A stretch of DNA of 44,754 nt. Source: Clostridia bacterium (GTDB lineage Bacteria; Bacillota; Clostridia; Oscillospirales; RGIG577). Under the pieces are notes generated by a model. The model searched no databases. It was not told the DNA's origin and worked only from the letters and a program-made list of their open reading frames with translations. The position numbers and the translations under genes are program-made. Location: the NCBI GenBank assembly GCA_017513095.1, contig JAFWDJ010000022.1:1-44754 (forward strand), given 5' to 3'. Shown here in pieces: positions 27,547 through 34,524 of this stretch; within the stretch, counting starts at the first letter, position 1; every line of letters begins with the position of its first letter.

Positions 27547-27590
27547 CCTTTCGTAGTTTTATTTTGAGTCAGGATGTTGCGACTGACTTC
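27547..27590 (-). promoter_or_regulatory. preQ1-I riboswitch (aptamer overlapping the queT ribosome site)
   Basis: On the minus strand, AGTCAG (27588-27583), loop TCGCAACATC and CTGACT (27572-27567) are followed by the A-rich tail CAAAATAAAACTACG. The loop matches the Thermoanaerobacter tengcongensis preQ1-I loop (TCGCAGTAAC) in its first five bases and last C, the base that reads preQ1. The loop C-A-A and tail T-A-C-G can restore the pseudoknot, with A-U replacing G-C. The ribosome site AAAGGA follows directly, so bound preQ1 would shut off translation of queT. Confidence 0.75.
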
Positions 27591-27611
27591 CGGGGCAAAT
27601 GCCTCGGAATT
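27589..27611 (-). promoter_or_regulatory. Hairpin at the 5' end of the queT transcript
   Basis: TTCCGAGGC-ATTT-GCCCCGGAA (one A-C mismatch) lies between the promoter and the preQ1 aptamer and would be the first structure in the mRNA. It is not part of the standard preQ1-I fold; it could protect the 5' end. Confidence 0.5.
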
Positions 27612-27614
27612 TAA

Positions 27615-27643
27615 ATTATACATCATATAAACGTATAAGGCAA
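27615..27643 (-). promoter_or_regulatory. Promoter of queT-galU
   Basis: On the minus strand: TTGCCT (27643-27638), 17 bp, TATAAT (27620-27615). Confidence 0.8.
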
Positions 27644-27699
27644 GTGTTAAAACAAAAAATCCTTGCAATATTTTGCGCCCGGGCGGCGCGCGCGAACGC

Positions 27700-27728
27700 T
27701 TGACATATACGGGCGGCCGTAATATAAT
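27700..27728 (+). promoter_or_regulatory. Perfect consensus sigma-A promoter
   Basis: TTGACA (27700-27705), 17 bp, TATAAT (27723-27728). The predicted start, near 27735, is only about 12 nt before a terminator-like hairpin. Confidence 0.9.
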
Positions 27729-27746
27729 GCTTTATAGAAAGCAATG

Positions 27747-27780
27747 GCGCTTCTCCCTTGGGGAGGGGCGTCTTTTTTTA
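27747..27780 (+). terminator. Intrinsic terminator in leader of KaiC/ATP-grasp gene (attenuator-like)
   Basis: Stem GCGCTTCTCCC (27747... ) with GGGAGGGGCGT around a TTG loop, then CTTTTTTTA. It is placed between the consensus promoter and the ribosome site, so most transcripts should stop here unless antitermination occurs. An ATG at 27744, in frame with the gene, starts a short run across the hairpin. Confidence 0.7.
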
Positions 27781-27800
27781 TTTGTACGGGAGGTATTATC

Positions 27801-30371
27801 ATGGCTGCATTTGAAAGAGTAAAGTCGGGGATACCCGAAATGGACGCCGCCCTCGACAATATAAGGCTGGGCGACAACGTAGTATGGCGCGTCTCGGATT
27901 TGTCCGAGTTCCGCCTTTTTATGGAACCGTATCTTTTGCAGGCGATAGAGGACAAGAGAAATATAATCTACTTCAGATTTGCGAGCCACGAGCCGCTTGT
28001 TGAGGACCGCCCCGAGGTGAAAACGATAGAGGTGCCGCTGTCGCACCGCTTTGAGACGTTCACGGTCGATATCCACAACGCCATAGAGCGCGAGGGCAAG
28101 GACGCCTTTTACGTTTTCGACTGCCTCTCCGAGCTTCAGGCAATGTGGGCTACCGATTTAATGATGGGCAACTTCTTTCGGGTAACGTGTCCGTTCCTTT
28201 TCATACTCGATACGGTGGCGTTCTTCCCGATCATAAGAGGAAAGCATTCCGTTCACGCGATAAACAAGATACTCGATACGACGCAGCTCTTCCTTGACGT
28301 GTATTCGGATCACAGAAACGTATACATCCGCCCCGAAAAGGTCTGGAACAGAAATTCCGACACCATGTTCCTGCCGCACACCTACGAACCCGAAACGGGT
28401 CGCTTCAGGCCCATTTTAGACGGCGTAAAGTCGAGCCGCTTTTATCAGGTATTGGGCTACGCGCAGCGTTCCGCCGACGAGCAGTTCATGGACTCGTGGG
28501 ACAGGTCGTTTAAAAAGGCGAAGATACTCTACGAGAACGGAGTTGACATCTCGGCACAGTGCGCCAATATGTGCAACATCATGATGACGCGCGACACGAA
28601 GATGCGCGAGATGGTCAAGAAGCATTTTACGCCCGAGGACTACTTCGACGTGCGTGACCACATGATAGGCACGGGCATGATAGGCGGCAAGGCCTGCGGC
28701 ATGCTTCTGGCGCGCGCGATAATAAGAAACACCGAGCCCGAGATAAACGAGGTCTTAGAGCCCCACGACTCGTTCTACGTCGGCTCCGACGTGTATTATA
28801 CTTATATAGTTGACAACAACTTCTGGGATTTGAGGATAAAGCAGCGCACCGAGGAGGGGTATTATGCCCTCGCCGCCGATTTTGCCGCGCATCTCATGAA
28901 CGGACGCTTTTCCGACGAAATGCGTGAGCAGTTCGCCCATATAATCGAGTATTACGGCCAGGACCCGTATATCGTCCGTTCGAGCAGTATCCTTGAGGAC
29001 GGCTTCGGGAACGCCTTCGCGGGCAAGTACGAATCGGTGTTCTGCGCGAACAGGGGAACGCTTGCGGAGCGTCTTTCGGAATTTGAAAACGCGATAAAAA
29101 CGGTCTACGCAAGCACGATGAGCCTTTCCGCGCTCGATTACAGAAAGCGGCGCGGTCTCGACAAACGCGACGAGCAAATGGCCCTTCTCATTCAGCGCGT
29201 TTCGGGCTCCTATTACGGCGCTTATTATATGCCGTGCGCGGCCGGAGTGGGATACTCCTACAGCCCGTACAGCTTTCTTAAAAGCTCCGACCAGTCGGCG
29301 GGAATGCTCCGTCTCGTAATGGGTCTCGGCACGTCGGCGGTTGACAGGACCGAGGGCTCGTATCCGAGACTCGTAAGCCTTGATATGCCCGAAAAAACGA
29401 TATATTCAAGCGACGCCGACAGGCACAGATTCTCGCAGGGCAGAATAGAGGTAATAAACACCTCGCAGCACGACATGGAGCGTCTGCCGCTTCGCGCGGT
29501 GGAGCCCGAGATGCCCGAATATCTTAAAAAGATACTGCTTGAGCACGACTTCGAGGCGGAGAGCAGACTGCGCGAAATGGGACGAAACGTCTCCTCAACG
29601 TTCATCTCCTGCCACGGCCTTGTAAGCAACAAAACGCTCATGACGCAGATGCAGAATATGCTCATGCGCATACAGGACGAATACGAATACCCCGTCGATA
29701 CTGAATTTACGATAAACGTCTCCGACAACGGCGAATATTCCATAGACCTGCTTCAGTGCAGGCCGCTTCAGGTAATCCACGACAGGACGGGCGTTATAAT
29801 TCCCGAGGATATAAAGGAGGAGAATATCCTTCTTGAGAGCCGCGGCGCGTCGATGGGCATTTCAAGCTCCACGAAGCTCGATATTATAGTGTGGGTCGAT
29901 CCCGTGGCGTACTACAATATGCCGTACCGCGAGAAGGCCTCCGCGGCAAAGCTTATCGGCAAGATAAACTGGCATTACCGCGACTCCGAAAAGCATATGA
30001 TGCTCATGGTGCCCGGCAGGGTGGGAACCTCGTCGCCCGAGCTCGGCGTGCCCACGTCGTTTGCGGAAATAAGCGAATTTAAGGTCGTATGCGAGATGGA
30101 GGAGTCGCGGGCGGGCTACAATCCGGAGCTCTCCTACGGCAGCCACTTCTTTCAGGACCTGGTCGAGGCGGAGATTTTATATACCGCGGTATTCAACAAC
30201 GAAAAAACGCTGCACTTCGCCCCCGAAAAGCTTATGGGACAGAAGAATATCCTAAAGGAGATCGACGAAAACAGCGGACTTGACGATATAATCCGCGTTT
30301 ACGACGTAAGCTCGTGCGACTGCCGCCTTTACAACGACATAAAAAACGAGCACCTTCTTATAACCATATAA
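27801..30371 (+). CDS. Degenerate KaiC/RecA-like domain fused to PEP synthase-type ATP-grasp domain
   Basis: An 856-aa protein with ATG 27801 behind GGGAGGT. Residues 1-230 resemble a KaiC/RecA fold: SGIPEMDAALDNI and a Walker B-like FYVFDCLSEL are present, but where a Walker A GxxGxGKT should stand the sequence reads VSDLSEFRL, so ATP hydrolysis here is unlikely. Residues about 285-660 carry PEP synthase/PPDK N-terminal signatures: GTGMIGGKACGM, YIVRSSSILEDGFGNAFAGKYESV and LQCRPLQ. The swivelling phosphohistidine domain and PEP-binding barrel are absent; residues 660-856 are an unrecognised C-terminal region. It is probably an ATP-dependent phosphotransferase or ligase of unknown substrate, not a true PEP synthase. 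Cytosolic; no signal peptide. Confidence 0.8.
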   Translation: MAAFERVKSGIPEMDAALDNIRLGDNVVWRVSDLSEFRLFMEPYLLQAIEDKRNIIYFRFASHEPLVEDRPEVKTIEVPLSHRFETFTVDIHNAIEREGKDAFYVFDCLSELQAMWATDLMMGNFFRVTCPFLFILDTVAFFPIIRGKHSVHAINKILDTTQLFLDVYSDHRNVYIRPEKVWNRNSDTMFLPHTYEPETGRFRPILDGVKSSRFYQVLGYAQRSADEQFMDSWDRSFKKAKILYENGVDISAQCANMCNIMMTRDTKMREMVKKHFTPEDYFDVRDHMIGTGMIGGKACGMLLARAIIRNTEPEINEVLEPHDSFYVGSDVYYTYIVDNNFWDLRIKQRTEEGYYALAADFAAHLMNGRFSDEMREQFAHIIEYYGQDPYIVRSSSILEDGFGNAFAGKYESVFCANRGTLAERLSEFENAIKTVYASTMSLSALDYRKRRGLDKRDEQMALLIQRVSGSYYGAYYMPCAAGVGYSYSPYSFLKSSDQSAGMLRLVMGLGTSAVDRTEGSYPRLVSLDMPEKTIYSSDADRHRFSQGRIEVINTSQHDMERLPLRAVEPEMPEYLKKILLEHDFEAESRLREMGRNVSSTFISCHGLVSNKTLMTQMQNMLMRIQDEYEYPVDTEFTINVSDNGEYSIDLLQCRPLQVIHDRTGVIIPEDIKEENILLESRGASMGISSSTKLDIIVWVDPVAYYNMPYREKASAAKLIGKINWHYRDSEKHMMLMVPGRVGTSSPELGVPTSFAEISEFKVVCEMEESRAGYNPELSYGSHFFQDLVEAEILYTAVFNNEKTLHFAPEKLMGQKNILKEIDENSGLDDIIRVYDVSSCDCRLYNDIKNEHLLITI

Positions 30372-30383
30372 AAAGGCGCGCCC

Positions 30384-30412
30384 TTGACGCAGACGGCACG
30401 GCGATATATAAT
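30384..30412 (+). promoter_or_regulatory. Promoter of the FabG-like gene
   Basis: TTGACG (30384-30389), 17 bp, TATAAT (30407-30412). The leader holds a GAAGCGG-CAGG-CCGCTTC hairpin (about 30423-30441). Confidence 0.8.
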
Positions 30413-30472
30413 CTGAACGTGACGAAGCGGCAGGCCGCTTCGGGCGAGTATGAAAAATCGAGGTGATGCTTG

Positions 30473-31192
30473 ATGCTGAAGGACAAAATTGCGGTCGTAA
30501 CGGGCGCCGCCAACGGTATAGGCAAAGCGATATGCGAGGTTTTTATTAAGAACGGCGCGAAGGTGGCAGGTATTGATATCACGGCCTTCGAAAGCGCCGA
30601 TGCGGAGAATATGCGCTGTTACAGAGCCGACGTTTCGGATACGTCGGACTGCGAAAGGGTGTATAAAGAGATAGCAGGGCAGTACGGCCGCGTCGATATC
30701 TTAGTCAACTGCGCCGGCATAACGCGAGACGCCATGACGAAGAAGATGACTGAGGAGCAGTTCGACCGCGTCGTCGCCGTAAACTTAAAGGGAACGTGGA
30801 ATCTCACGCGCCTTATCGGCCCCGCGATGCAGCAGAGACAATCAGGCTCGATAATCAACATATCGTCCGTCGTCGGCGTATTCGGAAACGTAGGTCAGGC
30901 GAATTACGCGGCGACGAAGGCGGGCGTTATAGGCATGACGAAAAGCTGGGCGAAGGAGTTCGCGATGAAGGGCGGCAACGTCCGCGTGAACGTTATCGCG
31001 CCGGGCTATACGATGACCGATATGATGAAAACGGTCCCGCCCGACCTTTTGGAAAAGTTCAAGGGCATGACGATGCTTGGACGTCTTGCCGAGCCGTCGG
31101 AAATAGCGAACGCCGCGCTCTTTTTGGCGTCCGACCTTTCAAGCTACGTGACGGGCGAGCTTTTGAACGTAAACGGCGGCATGAGGCTGTAA
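30473..31192 (+). CDS. FabG-like SDR (3-oxoacyl-ACP reductase family)
   Basis: A 239-aa SDR close to FabG: TGAANGIG cofactor motif, NCAG (in LVNCAGITRDAM), catalytic Ser-Tyr-Lys with INISSVVG and YAATK, VNVIAPGYTMTDM and the end GELLNVNGGMRL. ATG 30473 follows GAGGTGA by 6 nt; a TTG one codon upstream is less likely. It is monocistronic between its own promoter and a terminator, with no fatty acid synthesis genes nearby, so an acyl-CoA, polyol or other carbonyl substrate is equally possible. It is not part of the four-copy array and lacks that group's GGGIGGG motif. Confidence 0.9.
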   Translation: MLKDKIAVVTGAANGIGKAICEVFIKNGAKVAGIDITAFESADAENMRCYRADVSDTSDCERVYKEIAGQYGRVDILVNCAGITRDAMTKKMTEEQFDRVVAVNLKGTWNLTRLIGPAMQQRQSGSIINISSVVGVFGNVGQANYAATKAGVIGMTKSWAKEFAMKGGNVRVNVIAPGYTMTDMMKTVPPDLLEKFKGMTMLGRLAEPSEIANAALFLASDLSSYVTGELLNVNGGMRL

Positions 31193-31195
31193 TTA

Positions 31196-31226
31196 AAACG
31201 GCGGAGAATTTTCTCCGCCGTTTTTA
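31196..31226 (+). terminator. Terminator of FabG-like gene
   Basis: AAAACGGCGGAGAA / TTCTCCGCCGTTTTT hairpin starting 3 bp after the stop codon. Confidence 0.9.
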
Positions 31227-31248
31227 TCCTGCGGGATTTTAATTCTGC

Positions 31249-31277
31249 TTGTTTTTTCCGCCGCGAAACGCTATAAT
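31249..31277 (+). promoter_or_regulatory. Promoter of the P1 peptidase gene
   Basis: TTGTTT (31249-31254), 17 bp, TATAAT (31272-31277). Confidence 0.65.
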
Positions 31278-31321
31278 TATAAAGTAAAAATTTGCAATGA
31301 AAAACGGGGACGGGTAACTTT

Positions 31322-32293
31322 ATGGAAAAGAAGCTCATAAAAATAACCGATATAGAGGGAATAAAAATAGGTCACGCGCAGGACGAAAAGAACGCCACGG
31401 GCTGCACCGTTATTATATGCGAGAAGGGTGCGTCGGGCGGCTGCGACATACGCGGCGGCGGACCCGCGTCGAGAGAATCTGGGCTTTTTCTTCCCGGCAC
31501 CGCGCCGCGAAAGATTCACGCCGTTATGCTTTCGGGCGGCAGCGCGTTCGGACTCGACGCCTGCGGCGGCGCGATGGCGTATCTTGCCGAGCGCGGCATA
31601 GGATATCAGGTCGGGCCGTTTTACGTGCCGCTCGTCGCGGGCGCGTCCGTTTTCGACCTCCCCGTGGGCAGCGGATACGTTTATCCCGATAAGGCGATGG
31701 GCTATGAGGCGGCGAAGAACGCCCATACGGGCGACATAGCCGAGGGAAACGTCGGCGCGGGCATAGGCTGCATCGTCGGCAAGTTCGCAGGCAAGGATTA
31801 CGCCATGAAAACGGGTATAGGCATATACGGCGTGTCGTACGGCAGACTGAAGGTCGCGGCACTGGCCGTAGTAAATGCCGTGGGCAACGTTGTTGATCCC
31901 GAAACGGGAGAGTTCGTAGCGGGAATCTTAAGCGAGGACGGCCGCAGCATAAGAAGCGCGAAGGATTATCTTATAAACGCCGCCCTTCCCGGCGACAGCA
32001 TAGAGAACACCACGCTCTGCTGCATAGTCACGAACGCCGAGCTTACGAAGGGCGAGGCGAACCGCGCGGCCGTGATAACGCACAACGGCTACGCGAGGAC
32101 GATAAGTCCCGTTCATACGTCGAAGGACGGCGATACGGTATTCGTAATGGCGACGGGCGAGATAAAGACGACGCCCGACGTTGTGGGCACCATCGCGGCA
32201 GACTGCGCCGCGGAGGCGATAATCCGCGCCGCAAAGGTCAGGGGCGCATACGGCTTTAAGGGGTATTACGACGTTTTCGGCGGCGCAGAATAA
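31322..32293 (+). CDS. P1 family peptidase (DmpA/BapA-like, N-terminal nucleophile fold)
   Basis: A 323-aa member of the S58/P1 family of self-cleaving aminopeptidases, which act on beta-aminoacyl or D/L-aminoacyl amides and esters. Family motifs are ATGCTVIICEKGA, DIRGGGPASRES, LSGGSAFGLDA and the ENTTLCCIVTNA segment, where cleavage before a Thr or Ser would expose the nucleophile and create two chains. No signal peptide, so it is cytosolic. The start is ATG 31322 with ACGGGGACGGG upstream. A small unknown gene follows by 46 bp and may be co-transcribed. Confidence 0.92.
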   Translation: MEKKLIKITDIEGIKIGHAQDEKNATGCTVIICEKGASGGCDIRGGGPASRESGLFLPGTAPRKIHAVMLSGGSAFGLDACGGAMAYLAERGIGYQVGPFYVPLVAGASVFDLPVGSGYVYPDKAMGYEAAKNAHTGDIAEGNVGAGIGCIVGKFAGKDYAMKTGIGIYGVSYGRLKVAALAVVNAVGNVVDPETGEFVAGILSEDGRSIRSAKDYLINAALPGDSIENTTLCCIVTNAELTKGEANRAAVITHNGYARTISPVHTSKDGDTVFVMATGEIKTTPDVVGTIAADCAAEAIIRAAKVRGAYGFKGYYDVFGGAE

Positions 32294-32339
32294 ATGCGGC
32301 TGCCGTATCCAAAGAAAATGAAAAACGGAGGATTATTTT

Positions 32340-32576
32340 ATGGAATATAATTACAACCTGCTGCGCGCCGACATTCTCTTTACGCTGGAGACGTTCATAA
32401 TGCAGGGCTTTCCGCAGGCGCAGGAGGCATTCGATATGGCCGAAAAGGCCACGAACGAGGAGCTTTTGACGATTGCCGAGGATATGGAGTTCGACCTGAG
32501 CCGTTATCCCGTCCCGCGCCGCGAGGACCTGTGGCTGCCCGAGAATAAGAGAATAAGATTCAAGGACGATAAATAA
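32340..32576 (+). CDS. Small hypothetical protein
   Basis: A 78-aa acidic protein starting at ATG 32340 after ACGGAGG. It has no signal peptide, membrane segment or recognisable motif; the middle (QAQEAFDMAEKATNEELLTI) is predicted to be helical and the end is charged (RREDLWLPENKRIRFKDDK). Codon use matches its neighbours and a perfect terminator follows, so it is probably a real gene. Position suggests co-transcription with the P1 peptidase; the function is unknown. Confidence 0.75.
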   Translation: MEYNYNLLRADILFTLETFIMQGFPQAQEAFDMAEKATNEELLTIAEDMEFDLSRYPVPRREDLWLPENKRIRFKDDK

Positions 32577-32604
32577 AAAAGCGCGCCCGCGGGCGCGCTT
32601 TTTT
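32575..32604 (+). terminator. Terminator of the P1 peptidase operon
   Basis: Perfect 30-bp palindrome, A6 GCGCGCCCG / CGGGCGCGC T6, immediately after the stop. Confidence 0.92.
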
Positions 32605-32631
32605 ATTAAGTTTTTAAATCTACTTTCATAT

Positions 32632-33329
32632 TCCTTATGCCAATATGTCCTGCTTTAACATATATTTTTTTAGAACTTCGTTCTAAAGACTTTGGTCTCC
32701 TGCCGGAGGGGCCTACTTTTGGAAACAAAAGTAGCAAAATCCGGGGTCCCCGAAAAATACGCTCGCGGATTTTTTGGGGTGGTATTGAGGGGGACCGCGG
32801 CACAGGCTCGCGGGGCTTGTGCTAAATGCAGACTTTCTGCAGCGCTTAGGCCGCCTTCCCCCCGTCCCCTTTGATTTTACGGCCTCGAAGTCACACATCA
32901 TCGGTAGATGACGCAATCAAAATCAGACGGGCGCACGATGCGCCCGACACGGCGCAGCCGATGGAGTTACTTTGTCTTGCTGAAAGCAGCTTTCAGCGGG
33001 CGCGAAGTCTTGGAGCGGCTCGGACGCGAAATTTTATTGGACGCGAAGATATCTTGAATGATGCTTCATATCGAGGCAACTATAAGTATAAGAGTAAATT
33101 GCGCCTTTATTTGAAGGAGAAGCGATAGAAAAACGCGGAGTAGTGCCGAGCGGAGAGGCCCGCGTGAGCGTGGCCGGGAGCGAGGGAGCAGAGAGACGGA
33201 GAGGCCGCGGCCTCTCGGAAATTTTGGTTCTTTTGTTTCCAAAAGAACCCCCGCGGGAGGCGACAAAAGTCTTTAGAACGGAGTTCTAAAAAAGAATTGA
33301 TGTTGAAGCAGGATGCATAGGCATAACTA
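32632..33329. mobile_element. MITE-like element with about 100-bp imperfect inverted ends
   Basis: The left arm (32632-32736) and the complement of the right arm (33226-33329) align over about 100 bp: both read CTTATGCC or TTATGCC, TCCTGCTT, TTTTTTAGAAC, GTTCTAAAGACTTT, CTCC and TTTTGGAAACAAAAG in order. Each arm contains two small hairpins (AGAAC...GTTCT and a GAAA-capped stem). The 490-bp interior has no credible gene. The size, ends and lack of transposase suggest a non-autonomous mobile or REP-type element; no clear target duplication was seen. Confidence 0.6.
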
Positions 33330-33417
33330 AGACAAAAGATAGGTTAAATGCTTTAGAAAAAGGCTTATTGTAAGTTCAAAGTATACAAAAGAACAGTAAG
33401 CACTGCAAAGGTGCGAC

Positions 33418-33452
33418 TTTAAGATTCTTCTTCGCTTGCGCTCCTCAGAATG
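33418..33452. repeat. Interspersed CATTCTGAG-type repeat
   Basis: AAGATTCTTC-TTCGCTTGCG-CTCCTCAGAATGACA; its complement begins TGTCATTCTGAGG and belongs to a well-known family of short palindromic intergenic repeats seen in many bacterial genomes. Confidence 0.55.
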
Positions 33453-33476
33453 ACATACGAGGGATGAGGGCGCACC

Positions 33477-33551
33477 GTAGGGAGGCATGCCTTCATGCCT
33501 CCGTGAACACATGGCTAAGCCATGCGGAGGCGTCAGGGGACGCCTCCCTAC
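33477..33551. repeat. Nested palindrome with three internal hairpins
   Basis: An outer GTAGGGAGGC / GCCTCCCTAC pair encloses GGAGGCATG-CCTT-CATGCCTCC, CATGGCT-A-AGCCATG and GGAGGCGTC-AGGG-GACGCCTCC. The whole can fold as a cloverleaf, or the outer arms can pair with inner ones. Confidence 0.7.
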
Positions 33552-33560
33552 GAAGGACAA

Positions 33561-33757
33561 GCGGCGCTGCACCTCATCCGTCGGCTTCGCCGCCACCTTC
33601 CCCTCGAAGGGGAAGGCAATACGGGGCAACAACTCCCTCAGTCGGCTGCGCCGACAGCTCCCTTTACACAAGGGAGCCTTTAGGGACGCACGCGCCGAGC
33701 GGCGCTGCACCTCATCCGTCGGCTTCGCCGCCACCTTCCCATCGAAGGGGAAGGCAA
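33561..33757. repeat. 59-bp direct repeats flanking a related hairpin unit
   Basis: Copies at 33561-33619 and 33699-33757 differ at one base. Each contains GTCGGCTTCGCCG and CCTTCCCCTCGAAGGGGAAGG-type hairpins. Between them (about 33630-33680) lies a related unit, CTCAGTCGGCTGCGCCGACAG and CTCCCTTTACACAAGGGAG. Same-strand open frames through this block are translations of repeats, not genes. Confidence 0.8.
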
Positions 33758-33786
33758 ATACCCCCGCGCCGGCAGGCGCGGTGATT

Positions 33787-34032
33787 TTACGTCTTCGACG
33801 TCACGGTCTTCGTAGAAACGCCCCAAAGCGCGCCAAGCTTTCCCGAAAGCGCACTCGTAACGTCGGTGGGCGCGTCGACTACGACGCAGATAACGGACAC
33901 GCCGCGCTCGCGGTAGGGTATGCCCATACGTCCTATGATATGCTCCGAATATTCATGCAGCAGACTGTTTATCGCGTCCGCCGCGTTCTTATCCTCAACG
34001 ATTATCGAAATTATCGAGATGCGCTTTTCCAT
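33787..34032 (-). CDS. TM1266-type iron-only hydrogenase system regulator
   Basis: An 81-aa ACT-like protein matching the TM1266 family: MEKRISIISIIVEDKNAADAI in two parts, then LLHEYSEHIIGRMGIPYRE, GVSVICVVVDAPTDV and SALSGKLGALWGV. The family is usually found with [FeFe]-hydrogenase maturation genes and is a putative regulator. Here it stands alone, opposite rpsF, with no hydE, hydF or hydG in the window. The start is ATG 34032 with GAGGAGG upstream; the longer frame extends into the promoter. The gene ends right at the repeat block. Confidence 0.9.
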   Translation of the reverse strand: MEKRISIISIIVEDKNAADAINSLLHEYSEHIIGRMGIPYRERGVSVICVVVDAPTDVTSALSGKLGALWGVSTKTVTSKT

Positions 34033-34062
34033 GGATTTGTCCTCCTCGCTCAATCTTAGTAA

Positions 34063-34092
34063 AGGATAACGCAGGCGCGCAAAAAAAGTCAA
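34063..34092 (-). promoter_or_regulatory. Candidate promoter of the TM1266-type gene
   Basis: On the minus strand: TTGACT (34092-34087), 18 bp, TATCCT (34068-34063). Moderate match. Confidence 0.45.
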
Positions 34093-34124
34093 GCGGCGCG
34101 TGAGGAAAAATTTTGCGTGCCTAC

Positions 34125-34153
34125 TTGACAAACCGAAAGACCTTTAATATAAT
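34125..34153 (+). promoter_or_regulatory. Perfect consensus promoter of rpsF-ssb-rpsR
   Basis: TTGACA (34125-34130), 17 bp, TATAAT (34148-34153), as expected for a ribosomal protein operon. Confidence 0.92.
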
Positions 34154-34165
34154 TTTATAGTCCTT

Positions 34166-34189
34166 GCCGCATAATTCTTCATATGCGGC
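34166..34189 (+). promoter_or_regulatory. Leader hairpin of rpsF operon
   Basis: GCCGCATA / TATGCGGC perfect 8-bp stem with an 8-nt loop, 25 bp before rpsF. It could be the site for autogenous control by the S6:S18 complex, which binds leader hairpins of rpsF operons in other bacteria; the conserved CCG bulge of that motif was not confirmed. Confidence 0.4.
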
Positions 34190-34214
34190 CAAAAGTCCAA
34201 AAGGAGGTATAAAA

Positions 34215-34511
34215 ATGGAGAAGAAACTTGCCGGATACGAGACGATTTTCATCGTTGATATGACGGGCGGAGAAGAAGCCGTTGCGGCAACCGTAGACAA
34301 GTTCAAGACTTTGATCGAGAAGTCGGCAACTGTCGAGAGCGTTGACGAGTGGGGCAAAAGACGCCTTGCATATCCGATAAACGACCTGACCGAAGGTTAT
34401 TACGTACTCGTCAACTTCCAGAGCGAACCCGAGTTCCCGAAGGAGCTCGACCGTATCTACAACATCAGCGACGCTATTTTACGTTCCATTATCATCAGAA
34501 AGCATGCGTAA
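34215..34511 (+). CDS. rpsF: 30S ribosomal protein S6
   Basis: 98 aa; binds 16S rRNA with S18 in the central domain of the small subunit. Recognisable by YETIFIVD, SVDEWGKRRLAYPI, EGYYVLVNF and RIYNISDAILRSIIIR. ATG 34215 follows AAGGAGGT. First gene of the classic rpsF-ssb-rpsR operon. Confidence 0.97.
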   Translation: MEKKLAGYETIFIVDMTGGEEAVAATVDKFKTLIEKSATVESVDEWGKRRLAYPINDLTEGYYVLVNFQSEPEFPKELDRIYNISDAILRSIIIRKHA

Positions 34512-34524
34512 GGTGGTGTAACGG

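Noticed and set aside
27801-30371. Simple annotation as phosphoenolpyruvate synthase
   Set aside because: The phosphohistidine and PEP-binding domains are missing and an extra KaiC-like domain is present.
32713-32916. 67-codon minus-strand open frame in the MITE-like element
   Set aside because: It covers repeat arms and shows no start signal; similar fragments arise from translating repeats.
33464-34059. Open frames across the repeat block on both strands
   Set aside because: They translate palindromic and direct repeats, and extend across the real TM1266-type gene on the other strand.
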